The translations under genes and the position numbers were made by a program. 64,000 nt of DNA from CAWANP01 sp963783445 (lineage in GTDB: Bacteria > Chloroflexota > Anaerolineae > JAAYZQ01), in contig CAWANP010000004.1 of the NCBI GenBank assembly GCA_963783445.1, forward strand, positions 372,001-436,000, written 5' to 3'. Every line of letters starts with the position of its first letter. Within the stretch, counting starts at the first letter, position 1. The notes under the pieces were generated by a model. That model saw only the letters and a program-made list of their open reading frames with translations. It was not told where the DNA came from and made no database searches. This document shows positions 8,478 through 18,696 of this stretch, piece by piece.

Positions 8478-9155
8478 CTAAGCGGCAGCGTCGAATGACC
8501 TGTAGAATTCCGGCAATGCCTCGCCCAGCGCCAGCCCCAGTGCCTCCTGCGAATCGGTGAGCCGTAGACTACTGGCTTCGGGCGGTGCGCCCGTGCTGCC
8601 CAGCACCAACTCGGCCCCGCCGTCCTTCAGTTCCGAAAGTGGTACATCCCGTCGCGCCGTCTCAAGGACCTGCTCAGGGCTCATCCACAACAGCCAGGGC
8701 AGCTCCATCGTCGGGTAGGGCTGGCCCTTCAGGTCGGCCAGAAAAACGATGAGACAACCCTGCCCCTCGTTGCTCGCGTGCCAGGGCTGGTGCGGAGGGG
8801 TCCGGTAGTGGCGGTACACGACCGCGGCCGGCCGCTGCGAGCCCTGGAGTTCGGCCCATTCCAACTGCTTCTGGCCGCGGACCACCAACGTCCTGCCGCA
8901 GGGGACCAGCTTGACCCGGCAGCCTTCCCCAGATCCCTCGCCGCACCCGATCTCTTCCCGCGCCTCACGTAGCACGCCCAAGGCGTAGGTCTCATCTTCC
9001 TCTTCGATGCCGCCGCCGATACCGGTCAGCTCTATCAGCGGCCGCTTGTCCAACTCCCGGATGGGGCGTATGCCATAAAGAAAGCGACCTTCCTGGCGCA
9101 GGATGAGGCTGGTACCCACAAAGCTATCGCTGGGGATCAGGTCCTCCAGGTGCAA
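8478..9155 (-). CDS. Nudix hydrolase
   Basis: This 225-residue protein has a perfect Nudix box (G-x5-E-x7-REUxEExGU), seen as GIEEEDETYALGVL then REAREEIGC at about residues 49-71. Enzymes of this type cleave X-linked nucleoside diphosphates with Mg2+ held by the box glutamates. The protein is longer than the minimal 150-residue family and has an added C-terminal half of unknown use. The start codon in frame is TTG. An ATG 20 codons further up (MRDRIADL, near 9212) lies one base out of frame, so the true N-terminus may be hidden by an indel. A promoter lies at 9271-9299. Confidence 0.85.
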   Translation of the reverse strand: MHLEDLIPSDSFVGTSLILRQEGRFLYGIRPIRELDKRPLIELTGIGGGIEEEDETYALGVLREAREEIGCGEGSGEGCRVKLVPCGRTLVVRGQKQLEWAELQGSQRPAAVVYRHYRTPPHQPWHASNEGQGCLIVFLADLKGQPYPTMELPWLLWMSPEQVLETARRDVPLSELKDGGAELVLGSTGAPPEASSLRLTDSQEALGLALGEALPEFYRSFDAAA

Positions 9156-9270
9156 GGAGCTGGCCTTCTCCGGGATTGCCTTGGGTAAGGTCGGCGATTC
9201 TATCTCTCATCAACGGGACTGTCTCCTTGGCCTGTGCATCTCGCCACGGGCTTGGCCTCCAGGCACGTGG

Positions 9271-9299
9271 ATTGTAGCACAGTTCGATGGCAGCGTCAA
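9271..9299 (-). promoter_or_regulatory. Sigma70-type promoter for the Nudix gene
   Basis: On the minus strand, TTGACG (9299-9294) and TACAAT (9276-9271) are 17 bases apart, with TGTGC just before the -10 hexamer. Confidence 0.65.
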
Positions 9300-9347
9300 G
9301 GCTCCGGCCGAGCCCTAGAAGCTTCTGGTCGCCACGGCATCCTCGCT

Positions 9348-9461
9348 ATAGGCGAAGGTCTCCGACCGACCCCAGCGGCGCGTCGACCTGTTGGTAGGCC
9401 TTATGGAGATCGGGCATCTATCCTCTAGAGATAGGCGAAGGTTTCCGGCCCGCTCCCAGCG
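9348..9461. repeat. Two copies of an ATAGGCGAAGGTC motif
   Basis: ATAGGCGAAGGTCTCCGACC at 9348 and a diverged copy at 9431 (ATAGGCGAAGGTTTCCGGCC) lie about 83 bases apart in the gene-free stretch 9300-9600. Further copies are at 52520 and, inverted, at 25537. Nothing else was recognised in 9462-9600. Confidence 0.6.
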
Positions 9462-9600
9462 CAGCTAGAGATCTCGCCGAACAGGAGGCGGGCATGACGG
9501 CATGAGACTATCCAGGGTTGAATACAACGGCCTGGCCTCAGGTTGACAGCCGTAGACTTTTGCCTATAGTGTCGACTCCGGAACCGAGGGATCGCATTAC

Positions 9601-9628
9601 TTGACATTTATCTAGTTTTCGGTATAAT
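9601..9628 (+). promoter_or_regulatory. Consensus sigma70 promoter for the C1A protease
   Basis: TTGACA (9601-9606) and TATAAT (9623-9628) are both perfect hexamers with a 16-base spacer, inside an unusually AT-rich patch. The leader to the TTG start at 9747 is about 110 bases. Confidence 0.85.
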
Positions 9629-9746
9629 TTAGAATTCTTTACCGTTTTCAAGCGGAAATCATCAGGTTCCGGCGCAAAGGAGAAGCCACCAGACCGGACC
9701 GCGACGACAGGCCCAACAACCACATCACCCAACAGGAGCGACTACT

Positions 9747-12539
9747 TTGAAGCGCAACCACGACACCCCACGACATCCAATCCGGACCCGACATTGGCAA
9801 TGGGCCTCCGGAACCTGTCCACCGAACTGCCTGGCCGTCGGACTGATCCTGGCCGCCACTACACTGAGCCTGAGCGGTATGGAGCGCGTGCCGTCTGCCC
9901 GCGCTCAGGCGCCGTCTGCCAACGGGCCCCGGCAACCTCAAAGGGCGCCGCTGCGTCAGGAGACCGGGCCGGAGGCGGCGCTGCCGGCCCTCCAGCTTGA
10001 TGCCGGCTCCCTCCTGGCCCCGCTAAATCTGTCCCACCTGTCGGAGCAGAGGCTGGACGCAACCAGCCTGAGCCAGGATCTGCCAGATACCTTCGACTGG
10101 CGCGACCAGAACGGCACCAACTATGTCACAGCCGTCAGGGACGAACGCTCCTGCGCTGCCTGCTACGCCTTTGCCTTCCTGGGACAGATGGAGGCCAGGC
10201 TCCTGATAGACGGCGCCGGCCGCTACGACCTCTCTGAAAACCATGCCAAGGAATGCAACTGGTCCGCTCGCAGCCGCTTCGAGTCCCCACCGGGATCTCC
10301 CTGGGGAAGCTGCAGCGGCGGCAACAGTTTCATGCTGGCCAATCTATTCTCCCAGACCGGCACGGTGCTGGAATCGTGCGACCCCTACGTGGCCGGCGAC
10401 GTGGACTGCGGCGCCTCTTGCCCCTACCAGCAGACCGTCCTGGACTGGCGCCTTATTACGGCCGGACCTCCGCCGGATCCCCAGGTGCTCAAGCGCTATC
10501 TCTACGACCATGGTCCGCTCAACGTCTCCACCTTCATCGACCTGGACGGCGGGTTCCATCCCGACTACGACGGCTCTTTCACCATGGACTACAGGGTCGC
10601 TCCGGAGCGGGTCAATCACACCGTCCTGCTCGTCGGCTGGAGCGACGAGCTGCCGCCTGTACGAGGCGAGATCACCCCGGCGGAAGGCTGGATCCTGAAG
10701 AACAATTGGGGTCCAGACTGGGGCGACCAGGGATACTTTTATGCCAGCTATGGCGCGGCAAACATTGGCGCCTTTTCGAACTTTGTGCACGAGTGGCAGG
10801 ATTATGACCCGGATGGCGCGCTCTGGCACTATGACGAGGGTGGCTGGCGGCATTCTTGGGGCTGCAAGGAGACAACCGCGTGGGCTCTGGCCAAGTTTCG
10901 ATCACCCGAAGAGGCCAACATTGAGCGCATCGAGTTTTGGAGCACCGATGCCACGACAGACGTGGACGTATTTCTCTACAGAGACTTTGACGGTGACGCG
11001 CTCAGCGGCCTGCTGTCCAGCAGGCTGGACAGTCACTTTGGCGAAGCTGGCTATCACTCGGTCCGCCTTGATGCCCCCGTTCGCGTGGCGCAGGGCCAAG
11101 AAGTCGTCGCGGTGGTGCGAGCAACCAATGTAAGCTATGGATTTCCCTTTGGCGGCGACCCTGACGGCAAGATCGAGCCCGGGCGAACTTATCTCAGTTG
11201 TGAAGGGCACTGGTGGCACGACATGGGCGACAGCTATGGTACCGACTTGGGCATCCGGCTGCGGACCACGGCGGCCGAGAGCCTGGCCTCAGCGCCGGCC
11301 CCAGAGGTCACCAGCATCACGCCCGGGAGCGGCAGCAACGACGGCATTCTGCACGTGTCCCGGCTGGCTGGTGCGAACTTTCAGCCTGGTTCCAGGGTCA
11401 AACTGACAAAGGCCGGCGAGCCGGACATCCAAGCCACAAGCGTCGTCGTCGACAGCGATTCTCGGATTGTCTGCGACATCGACCTGGCCGGGGTGGCCAC
11501 CGGGAGTTGGGACGTGATTGTCAGCAATCCTGGCGGCCGCTCCGGCGCGTTGGACGGCGGCTTTGCTGTCGCCACCGCCGAAAAGAGGTGGAACGGGCGC
11601 GCCAGTACGGATTGGCACACGCCTGAGAACTGGAGCCCGGCCGGGGTACCGTCGCGTGTTGAGAATGTGTCCATCCCCGCCACCGGCAACGACCCCATCA
11701 TCTCCGAAAGCGATGCGGCCGCGCAAGACCTGACCATAGAGGCGGGCGCCATGCTCGACCTGACGACACGGGACCTGCGCGTAGAGGGAAAGGTCACCAA
11801 CGACGGAAAGCTCAAGCAGACGAAAACGGTGACCAGCGACGGTACGACGCCGTTCCTCCGCCTCTCCAATCGTGCCGGCGATCGGGCAGCGTACTATGGG
11901 TTGGACATAGAAAAGGCATACGGAACGGAGCAAAGCGAGGGCGGAGAGATGCCGGCCCCCGGGGAGCAAGCCGGCTCGAACTTGACCGACCCGGCTGCAC
12001 ACTGGTATAATGGAGGCCAAGAGGATCACGAAATCACGTTCGGGGGTCCCGGCGCCGCTGACTATGGAAGCAGTTGGCAGGGCCCCGCTTCAGAAAAGAG
12101 CCCCTACGCACCACAGCCGGAAGCCAGCTACCCAGCTCCAGATACGGCCCAGGTACAATCCAAGCAAGACCTGGGCAGCAAAGCCGGCGGGCCGGTCGTC
12201 ACCGTCACCATATCGGGCAACCAGCAGTGCAATTGGCGGGCCACCGGGGTGAGGCGCTGTTACGAAATCCGGAGCAGCGTCCCTCTGAGAGCGGCCGTGC
12301 GCTTCTTTTTTCGTGAAGCCGAACGCAATGGACATAGGCTGGACGGCCTGAAGGCATTTCGCTTTGGGACGCAGTGGGCTGAGGTTCCCGGCCCGCATGA
12401 CCGGGGAGCCCTGGACCCAGGCGAGGCGCAGTACGTTGAGGTCCGGGGCATCGAGGCTTCTTCTCAGTTTTCTCTGGACCGGCCGTCCCAATGGATAAGC
12501 ACCGTCTACCTGCCCTTGGCTATACATCACTGGCCCTGA
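9747..12539 (+). CDS. Secreted papain-like (C1A) cysteine protease, multidomain
   Basis: This 930-residue exported protease has a hydrophobic signal segment near residues 28-45 and a propeptide. The C1A catalytic domain covers about 112-350: the Cys lies in ERSCAACYAFAF, the His in RVNHTVLLVGW and the Asn in ILKNNWGPDWGDQGYF. A lectin-like domain known from archaeal C1A peptidases follows (ALWHYDEGGWRHSWG to about 510). After it come an IPT/TIG-type Ig domain (VTSITPGSGSNDG), a WNG-type beta module (NGRASTDWHTPENWSP) and a C-terminal module starting VVTVTISGNQQC. The last residues are VYLPLAIHHWP. Start codon TTG with AGGAG 8 bases upstream. The last two modules recur in the subtilisin immediately downstream. 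Role inferred: extracellular protein degradation. Confidence 0.85.
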   Translation: MKRNHDTPRHPIRTRHWQWASGTCPPNCLAVGLILAATTLSLSGMERVPSARAQAPSANGPRQPQRAPLRQETGPEAALPALQLDAGSLLAPLNLSHLSEQRLDATSLSQDLPDTFDWRDQNGTNYVTAVRDERSCAACYAFAFLGQMEARLLIDGAGRYDLSENHAKECNWSARSRFESPPGSPWGSCSGGNSFMLANLFSQTGTVLESCDPYVAGDVDCGASCPYQQTVLDWRLITAGPPPDPQVLKRYLYDHGPLNVSTFIDLDGGFHPDYDGSFTMDYRVAPERVNHTVLLVGWSDELPPVRGEITPAEGWILKNNWGPDWGDQGYFYASYGAANIGAFSNFVHEWQDYDPDGALWHYDEGGWRHSWGCKETTAWALAKFRSPEEANIERIEFWSTDATTDVDVFLYRDFDGDALSGLLSSRLDSHFGEAGYHSVRLDAPVRVAQGQEVVAVVRATNVSYGFPFGGDPDGKIEPGRTYLSCEGHWWHDMGDSYGTDLGIRLRTTAAESLASAPAPEVTSITPGSGSNDGILHVSRLAGANFQPGSRVKLTKAGEPDIQATSVVVDSDSRIVCDIDLAGVATGSWDVIVSNPGGRSGALDGGFAVATAEKRWNGRASTDWHTPENWSPAGVPSRVENVSIPATGNDPIISESDAAAQDLTIEAGAMLDLTTRDLRVEGKVTNDGKLKQTKTVTSDGTTPFLRLSNRAGDRAAYYGLDIEKAYGTEQSEGGEMPAPGEQAGSNLTDPAAHWYNGGQEDHEITFGGPGAADYGSSWQGPASEKSPYAPQPEASYPAPDTAQVQSKQDLGSKAGGPVVTVTISGNQQCNWRATGVRRCYEIRSSVPLRAAVRFFFREAERNGHRLDGLKAFRFGTQWAEVPGPHDRGALDPGEAQYVEVRGIEASSQFSLDRPSQWISTVYLPLAIHHWP

Positions 12540-12600
12540 TTCACCCGAAAGGGCAGCCTGGCGCCGAAGGGTTTGGAACAGTCGGAATGGGAGACTGAGA

Positions 12601-15600
12601 ATGAACCACAGTGAACAGCGGCACCGGGAGCCAGGCAGGGGCTGGCTACGCCCATTATTCAGCCTGTTGATGGTCGTCGCCCTTCTCGTCACCGGCGCGG
12701 CGGGCGGTGCAAGCCAAGGCCAGGGCCCAGCCAGCCTGAGCCCGGCATCCCTGATCCCGACCTGGCCAACTATGGCCACCCCAAACTGGAATGGTCCCTG
12801 AACCAGCTTCTCTTGGCCTATGACCGCGCTGGCATGAAGGGCGCGCAGGCATTCTCGGCGACCGGCGCGGTAGATGTGGCAGAGGGTCGCGTGACGGTGA
12901 CCATCCATGCTGCCCCCCAGGTACTCGAGGACCTCGCGGCCTCCCTGTCCGAATTGGGAGGCGAGACTCAGAGCCACTATGGCGAGCGATTGGTCGCCCG
13001 CGTACCCATCGACGCCCTGGAACCGCTGGCCGAACGCGACGAGATCAAACTTATCACCGAGCCGCGGCAGTCCATCCTCCTGGAACCTGAACTGGCGGCC
13101 GGCAGCTACACCTCGGAGGGGGTCGCCGCCTCAAACGCATCGGCCTGGCACGCTGCCGGCAATCTGGGTGCCGGTGTGCGCATTGCGATTATCGACAAAG
13201 GTTTTAGCGGCTATAGCAGCCTGCTGGGTTCCGACCTGCCGGGAAGCCTCGTAACCTACGACTGGACCGGCCGCGGGATCGGCGGAACACCCCACGGCAC
13301 ATCCTGCGCTGAGATCGTTCACGACATGGCGCCTGAAGCCACCCTCTACCTGCACAAAGTAAACTATACGACCGAACTCGGGCAAGCCGTCGATCAGGCC
13401 ATCTTTGACGGCGTGGACGTCATCAGCATGTCCATAGGCTGGATCACGGACGGGCCTGGCGACGGAACGGGATACCTGGCCGATATCGTCAAAAAAGCGC
13501 GACAGAACGGCATCTTTTTCGCCACCGCGGCGGGCAACGAGGCATACGAGACCTGGCACGGTACCTACCAGGACGACGGCTCCGGCCTCCACCAGTGGGC
13601 ACCGGGCGAGTGGATCAACGAATTCACCGCCTATCTCAACGCGGGCCAGGAGATGCGCATAGGGCTTCACTGGGACGATTGGTCCAGCACCGGCCAGGAC
13701 TATGACCTGGAGCTCTACCGCTGGACCGGCTCGTCCTGGACCCTCGAGACCGCCTCGCGCAACCGCCAGAGCACCGTGTACCCCACGCCCGAAGAGTGGA
13801 TCGGCATCTATGCCCCCACCAGCGGGACCTATGGCCTGGCTGTCAGGCGCTACAGCGCCTCGCGGAACGCCTGCTTTCGGGTACTGGCGCCCAAGCTGGG
13901 AGTGCTGGAACACTATAGCGCCGGGCGCAGCCTGACCTACCCCGCCGACGCGACCGACGCCATCAGCGCCGCCGCGCTGGACGCAGGCTCACCCTATCCG
14001 CTGGAGAGCTATAGCTCGCGGGGCCCCACCTTTGGCCCGGGCGGGGCCTGCAGCGGCGGCGCGACCAAACCCGATATGGGCGGCTATGCCAACGTCTCGA
14101 CGGCAAGCTACGGCCCCAACGGCTTCAACGGGACTTCTTCGGCCACGCCCCACCTGGCGGGCGCCGCGGCCTTGGTCAAAGACGCCTTTGCCGCCTACAC
14201 GCCCACCCAGGTACAGGCATTCCTGGAGCAGCGGGCGGTGGACCAGGGGACGGAGGGCAAAGACAATAGCTACGGCAGTGGACGTCTGAATCTGGGAACA
14301 CCTCCCGACAGCGGCAATACTCCCCCGGCCCTCTCAGGTCTGCCCGACCAGACCTTACCCATGGATACCAGCAGGGAGCAGGCCATTGACCTGTGGGCCT
14401 ACACCAGCGACGCCGAATCGAGCAGCGCCGAACTGGTCTTTGCCATCGACAATGCGCCGGATCCCAGTGCAGGCGTAACCATCAAGAACAACCGCTACGT
14501 GGCCATCCAACCCGCCAGCGGCTGGATGGGCCAGGCGGACGTGGCGGTCAGGGTCGCCGATCCTGGCGGGCTGTCCGACACCGATGCATTCATAGTTACG
14601 GTAACGGCCCCCCTGACAACCTGGACCGGAGCAAGCAGCGCCGACTGGCACACAGCCAGCAACTGGTCGCCCGTTGGCGTACCCACGGCCGGGGACGACG
14701 TCCTCATCCCAGACGCCGCCCGGGATCCGGTCGTCGACTCGGGCAACGCTGCCGCCAGAAACTTGACCATCGCTCGGGGGGCCGTTCTGGACCTGACCAA
14801 CCGCAAGCTGACCGTCGAGCAAGACTTGACCAACGACGGGACGCTCAAGCAGACGCGTCCCGTGGCCGACGGCGGCACGACGGCCTTCCTGCGGATCGGC
14901 AACCAGGCCGGGGACCAGACCAAGTACTACGGGGTGGACTTGACCCCCTCAGCAGGAACAGGCATCACTGCCGGTGGAGACCCGGCCAGCCGGGCGACCC
15001 TGCTCGTAGCCCCAGATCCATCCAGCCCAGGGACCCAGCCCACCGACGCCCTGGGCCAGACGGTCCTGACCTCCATCGCCGATGCCGGCCTGCTCAAGGG
15101 CTACCCATCTACAAACTATGGCGGCGTCTGGACCATCCCCGACCTGGCCCGGCCGACCGGCATGATGTGGGCCGGCTATGATGCCTATCTTGAGCCCAAC
15201 GGCAAAGTGGCTCGCAGCCTGCTCAGGTTCGATGACACCGACCTGCCCGACGGCGCAGAGATCAACCAGGCCACGCTGAGGCTCTACCTGATGGTCTCCA
15301 AGGGAGCAGCGGAAGACAGCTCCGTGGTCACGGCCTATCGTGCCACTTCGGACTGGTCCGAAGACACGGTGACGTGGAACAGTGCCCCCGGCTATGCGGG
15401 AGGGGCTGGCAGCCAGTCCATTCCCCACGCGGCGTGGGGCTGGTACGAATTTGACGTGACAGAGATGGTCAGGGGCTGGCACGACAGGAGCAGCACGAAC
15501 CACGGCATCTACCTGCTGGGCCAGGATTCGGAACCCGGCTGGCGGGGTTTTGCCACCCGCGAGGAGGCTACCACTCCCCAGCTCATTGTCCAGCACTCTG

Positions 15601-17198
15601 ACTCATCCAACGCCGCTCCCTTGCTCAATGGGCTGCCCGACCAGACTGTGCAGGAGAACGGAACGCTGGAAGGGGCCATCGATCTGTGGCAGCACGCCAG
15701 CGACGCCGAGGATGAGCCGGCGGCTCTCGCCTTCTCCATCGACAACTCGCCGAACCCCGGCGCGGGCGTTGCCATCGACGCCAATCGTTATGTTGACATT
15801 TACCCCCGCGCGGACTGGACAGGATCGACCAACGTCCAGATCCGGGCTCAGGATACCGGCGGACTGAGCGACACCGATACCTTCCAGGTGCAAGTCAGCG
15901 AGGCCCCTCTGGTGACGGTCGCCATCGCCGGCCACCAGCACTGCGCCGGACGCATCAGTGGGGTGAACCGCTGCTACGAGATCCAGGCCAGCGCGCCGCT
16001 GGAAACTGGCGTGCGCTTTTACTTTACCGAGGTGGAGCGCCTGGGGCTGAGCCTGGACGAGCTGGACGTCTACCATAATGCTGACGGCTGGCACCGGGAA
16101 GCTGGTAAAACCCTCTATGGCAGCGTGGATTTGGAAAAGGGCCTCTATGTCGAAGCGCAGAGTATCGAGAGCGCATCGCTCTTCGCCCTGGACACAGAAG
16201 CGGGCGCTGCGAATATCCTCTATCTGCCCATCGCTCGACACCAGGAACCGCCGGCGCCCGACGCCCCGGTCCTGGCGCCTATCGGCAACTCCGATGGCGA
16301 CGGCAGCTATACCGTTACCTGGAGCCCGTCCAGCGGAGCCAATGCCTACACGCTTCAGGAGGACGACAACATCTTTTTCTCCAGCCCAACGATCCGCTAT
16401 GCTGGCCCTGGAACCACCTGGCAGGCCAACAACGTGCGGCCCGGCTTCCACTACTACCGCGTTCAGGCCAGCGGCCCCTCTGGCGACAGCGACTGGAGCA
16501 ACAGGCAGCCGGTCGAGGTCAAGCCGGATCCAACACAGACCGAGTACCGCTCCATCGAGGATACGGGCGTCTACGAGGGGGTTCCCGACCAAAACTTTGG
16601 GTCCAATGGCGACATGTACGCCGGCTATGGGGTGGCCAACTGCGGAACGCCGGTCGATTACCAGATCTCCCGCAGCCTGCTCAAGTTTGATCTAAGCAGC
16701 ATCCCGGGTGGGACACGCATCGAGGAGGCCAGCCTCTTTTTGTGGCCCCACCGCCTCTGCTACATGCAGCCGACAACAACACCGCGCACGGCCACCACCT
16801 ACCGTGCCACCGACCCCTGGTCCGAGGCATCGGTGACTTGGGACACCCAGCCCGTCGCTGGCGAGGCATATGGCTCGGCCTCCATCGCCCACCTGGATGC
16901 CGGGATCTGGCACTCTTTCGACGTCACCAACCTGGTACGAGGCTGGGTGAACGGCAGCCTGCCCAACGAGGGCCTCATGGTCCGCGCGTACGAGGCCCGC
17001 GACAGCCAGGGAGGCTGGCTCGGCTTTCACACCCGCGAGTCGGATCACAAACCCTATCTACTGGTCACCTTTGCCGACGCAGAGACCGCGGCCGCCAGCG
17101 CGAGCACGCTGGTTGTTGAGGAAGGGGTCAGGGGCCCGCTGCTGGTGGCGGGTTGTGAAGGCACGGGCGACGTGGAGGTGGCATGCGGGGGCGAGTGA
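12601..17198 (+). CDS. Giant secreted subtilisin-like (S8) protease, one frameshift
   Basis: The signal peptide and start (MNHSEQRHREPG, then LFSLLMVVALLVTG) lie in one frame. From about 12735 the protein continues in another frame with PDPDLANYGHPKLEWSLNQL, giving about 1,530 residues. The S8 domain has Asp in RIAIIDKGF, His in GTPHGTSCAEIV and Ser in FNGTSSATPHLAGAAAL. Behind it are two cadherin-like PPALSGLPDQT modules, a WTGASSADWHTASNWSP module, two DNRLRE/CBM96-like domains (SLLRFDDTDLPDG and SLLKFDLSSIPGG), the CAGRISGVNRCYEI module and an FN3-like domain with YTLQEDDN. YLPIARHQ occurs internally. It begins 61 bases after the C1A gene and is probably co-expressed. The frameshift may be an assembly indel. 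Confidence 0.85.
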
Positions 17199-17207
17199 GA
17201 AGCTCAG

Positions 17208-17262
17208 GTTCGTAGTAGGCGATTCATCGCCATAGGAGCGCGATGAATCGCGCACTACGAAC
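17208..17262. repeat. GTTCGTAGT hairpin element, copy 1
   Basis: GTTCGTAGTAGGCGATTCAT and the inverse ending CGATGAATCGCGCACTACGA pair into a long hairpin immediately after the subtilisin stop codon. It could help end transcription but has no T-run. Confidence 0.7.
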
Positions 17263-17380
17263 GGGACCGTTCCCCCGATTCTGCTTGTGCTGGACCACAG
17301 TCCAGCACTCTGAGACCAACCAAGAACTCCGGAGCAAGTAGCATCCGGCTTCGTTCAGGCTGCCCTTCAGTGCCGCAAGA

Positions 17381-17453
17381 GCGCGATGAATCGCGCACTA
17401 CGAACAGTTCTGCACTCGGCGAGCAAAGGTTCGTAGTCAGCGATTTATCGCTG
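17381..17453. repeat. GTTCGTAGT hairpin element, copy 2 (arms in opposite order)
   Basis: GCGCGATGAATCGCGCACTA leads with CGAAC, then 22 bases, then GGTTCGTAGTCAGCGATTTA. These are the same arms as at 17208-17262 but in the opposite order. The stretch 17263-17634 holds no gene that I can see. Confidence 0.6.
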
Positions 17454-17634
17454 TTGGGCGAGGGATTCCCAGCAGCGCCTTCAATTCACAGGCCCTGCGT
17501 CCAATGCGAGCCCAGCGGATGACCCAGGTATCGTCTGGAATGCCTCGCGCCTACAATTGTGCCCATTTTCGCCCAGCACCACCGGTGATGCTGGGCGCTG
17601 AGAACGCGCCAGCCTTGCCAGCGAGCCGGTTCTG

Positions 17635-17913
17635 TTATTCCAGTATCCAGATCTCGCCGGAGCCGCCAGTCTGCCTTAGCTTGTTCATCTCTTCCATGAA
17701 CACATAGGCTTCTGGAGGAAGATTATCAAACCACTCTGCGTATGCCGCCAGGCTCTCAAATTCCGTTTCTACGACGACCTGTCCCCAGGGAGAAAAGTTA
17801 GGCCTATAGATGCGGGTCGTGAGTTCTTTTCCCTCCACTTGTGCCTTCCACAGATCGACAAACTCCTGCAGCTCTATCTTTTTTGGCAGGTACGTCCAAC
17901 GGACAGCTATCAT
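17635..17913 (-). CDS. Small ferredoxin-like-fold (NIPSNAP/ABM-like) protein A
   Basis: This 92-residue soluble protein reads MIAVRWTYLPKKIELQEFVD and contains YRPNFSPWGQVVVETEFESL and ends SGEIWILE. The beta-alpha-beta pattern with a central strand carrying paired aromatic and acidic residues fits a dimeric alpha/beta-barrel (NIPSNAP or ABM-like) protein, but no catalytic residue can be named. Its paralogue lies at 18415-18696, about 50% identical. The ribosome site is AGGAAAGGAG. It is driven by a perfect-consensus promoter (18156-18184) through a long conserved leader. Function unknown. Confidence 0.65.
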   Translation of the reverse strand: MIAVRWTYLPKKIELQEFVDLWKAQVEGKELTTRIYRPNFSPWGQVVVETEFESLAAYAEWFDNLPPEAYVFMEEMNKLRQTGGSGEIWILE

Positions 17914-18149
17914 CTTTCTGCTCCTTTCCTGTGAGCGGGCTCGCTCGCTTCTGGCGCGTCGCTGTCGTTCCAGTCATCGCCCATCTCGAAATCGCGGCAA
18001 CCGGTTGCCAGGCCAAAACAACAAAAGCCAACCCCCTCCTGTGCTGCGGAGAAGACTGGCTTTAGATCCCTCATGCTCTCCAACCTCCGAAAAGAACTAC
18101 GGTCTGCGGCGAGAGCAATGATGTAGGCTATTCAAGACCGGCCAAAGCT
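17914..18149 (-). promoter_or_regulatory. Structured 5' leader A with four potential hairpins
   Basis: The leader between promoter and gene is conserved between the two tandem copies. Read on the minus strand it offers: a GCCAGC/TTGGC hairpin near the start; TGCTCTC paired with GAGAGCA (near 18117 and 18077); AAAGCCA paired with TGGCTTT (near 18064 and 18030) with an inner CTCC/GGAG pair and a T-rich run after it, like an attenuator; and a perfect 14-bp palindrome GGCAACCGGTTGCC at 17996-18009, which resembles LacI-family operators. I could not match it to a named riboswitch. It also holds a 54-codon ORF from 18074 that ends in an ATGA overlap with the gene. Confidence 0.5.
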
Positions 18150-18155
18150 GGCTAC

Positions 18156-18184
18156 ATTATAGCACATTGGGCACAGTGTGTCAA
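18156..18184 (-). promoter_or_regulatory. Perfect-consensus sigma70 promoter, unit A
   Basis: On the minus strand, TTGACA (18184-18179) and TATAAT (18161-18156) are separated by 17 bases. Confidence 0.85.
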
Positions 18185-18414
18185 CGGGGAGATTGGTCGC
18201 TTGCGCATCCGTTTTGGTGGAAAGTCTGCCGGCGCAGACCGCCCTGGGCTAAAGACCCAGGGCTACGGAGCGGCGCCCCATGAAATGGGGCTTGAAGATG
18301 CGCGATTCAGGATGAGGAACGGGCTACTGTGCCACTGTCCCGGCGTGTGCCCTCAGCGCCACCGGTGACGCTGGGCACTCAGAACGCGCCAGCCTTCTCA
18401 GTAAGCTGTTCTTC

Positions 18415-18696
18415 TTATTCCAGTTCCCAGACCTCGCACGAGCCTCCAGCCCGCCTGAGTTCCTGCGACTTTTCATTGAACGCGATACGTTCTGGGGTAG
18501 CTGGCCTCTCAACCCACGCGATGTATTCGGTCATACTCTCAAATTCCATTTCCAGGACTACCTGATCGTAGGGAGAAACGCGGGGCTTGTAGATTCGGGC
18601 CTCGACTCCCAACTCCTCCCTTCTCGCCTTCAACAGATCTACGTACGCTTGCAGTTTCTTCCGTTTTGGCAAGGCCGTCCAGCGCACAGCGATCAT
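18415..18696 (-). CDS. Small ferredoxin-like-fold (NIPSNAP/ABM-like) protein B
   Basis: This 93-residue paralogue of the 17635-17913 product starts MIAVRWTALPKRKKLQAYVD, contains YKPRVSPYDQVVLEMEFESM and ends GGSCEVWELE. The start at 18696 is fixed by alignment with copy A and by the AGGAAAGGAG site. A longer upstream reading is leader sequence. Conservation of MIAVRW, the SPYDQVV strand and the EIW/EVWxLE ending suggests a shared fold and oligomer interface. Function unknown. Confidence 0.65.
   Translation of the reverse strand: MIAVRWTALPKRKKLQAYVDLLKARREELGVEARIYKPRVSPYDQVVLEMEFESMTEYIAWVERPATPERIAFNEKSQELRRAGGSCEVWELE

Larger units (their letters stand above)
17574..18166. repeat. Segmental tandem duplication, unit A
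   Basis: From CAGCACCACCGGTGATGCTG to the promoter end TACATTATAGCACA, this segment is repeated about 780 bases further on at 18354-18950. The repeat covers a whole transcription unit: promoter, about 235-base leader, gene and a downstream palindrome. Confidence 0.85.

Noticed and set aside
12090..12977. 295-codon minus-strand reading
   Set aside because: Antisense to the ends of two convincing protease genes; no start signal or domain.
17914..18149. SAM-I riboswitch
   Set aside because: GGAGGGG-TTGGC and CCTGGCAACCGG resemble parts of the S-box, but the invariant GGTGCTAATTCC part is absent, as is a methionine or SAM gene downstream.
17914..18149. T-box leader
   Set aside because: No TGGNACCGCG antiterminator sequence and the downstream gene is not an aminoacyl-tRNA or amino-acid gene.
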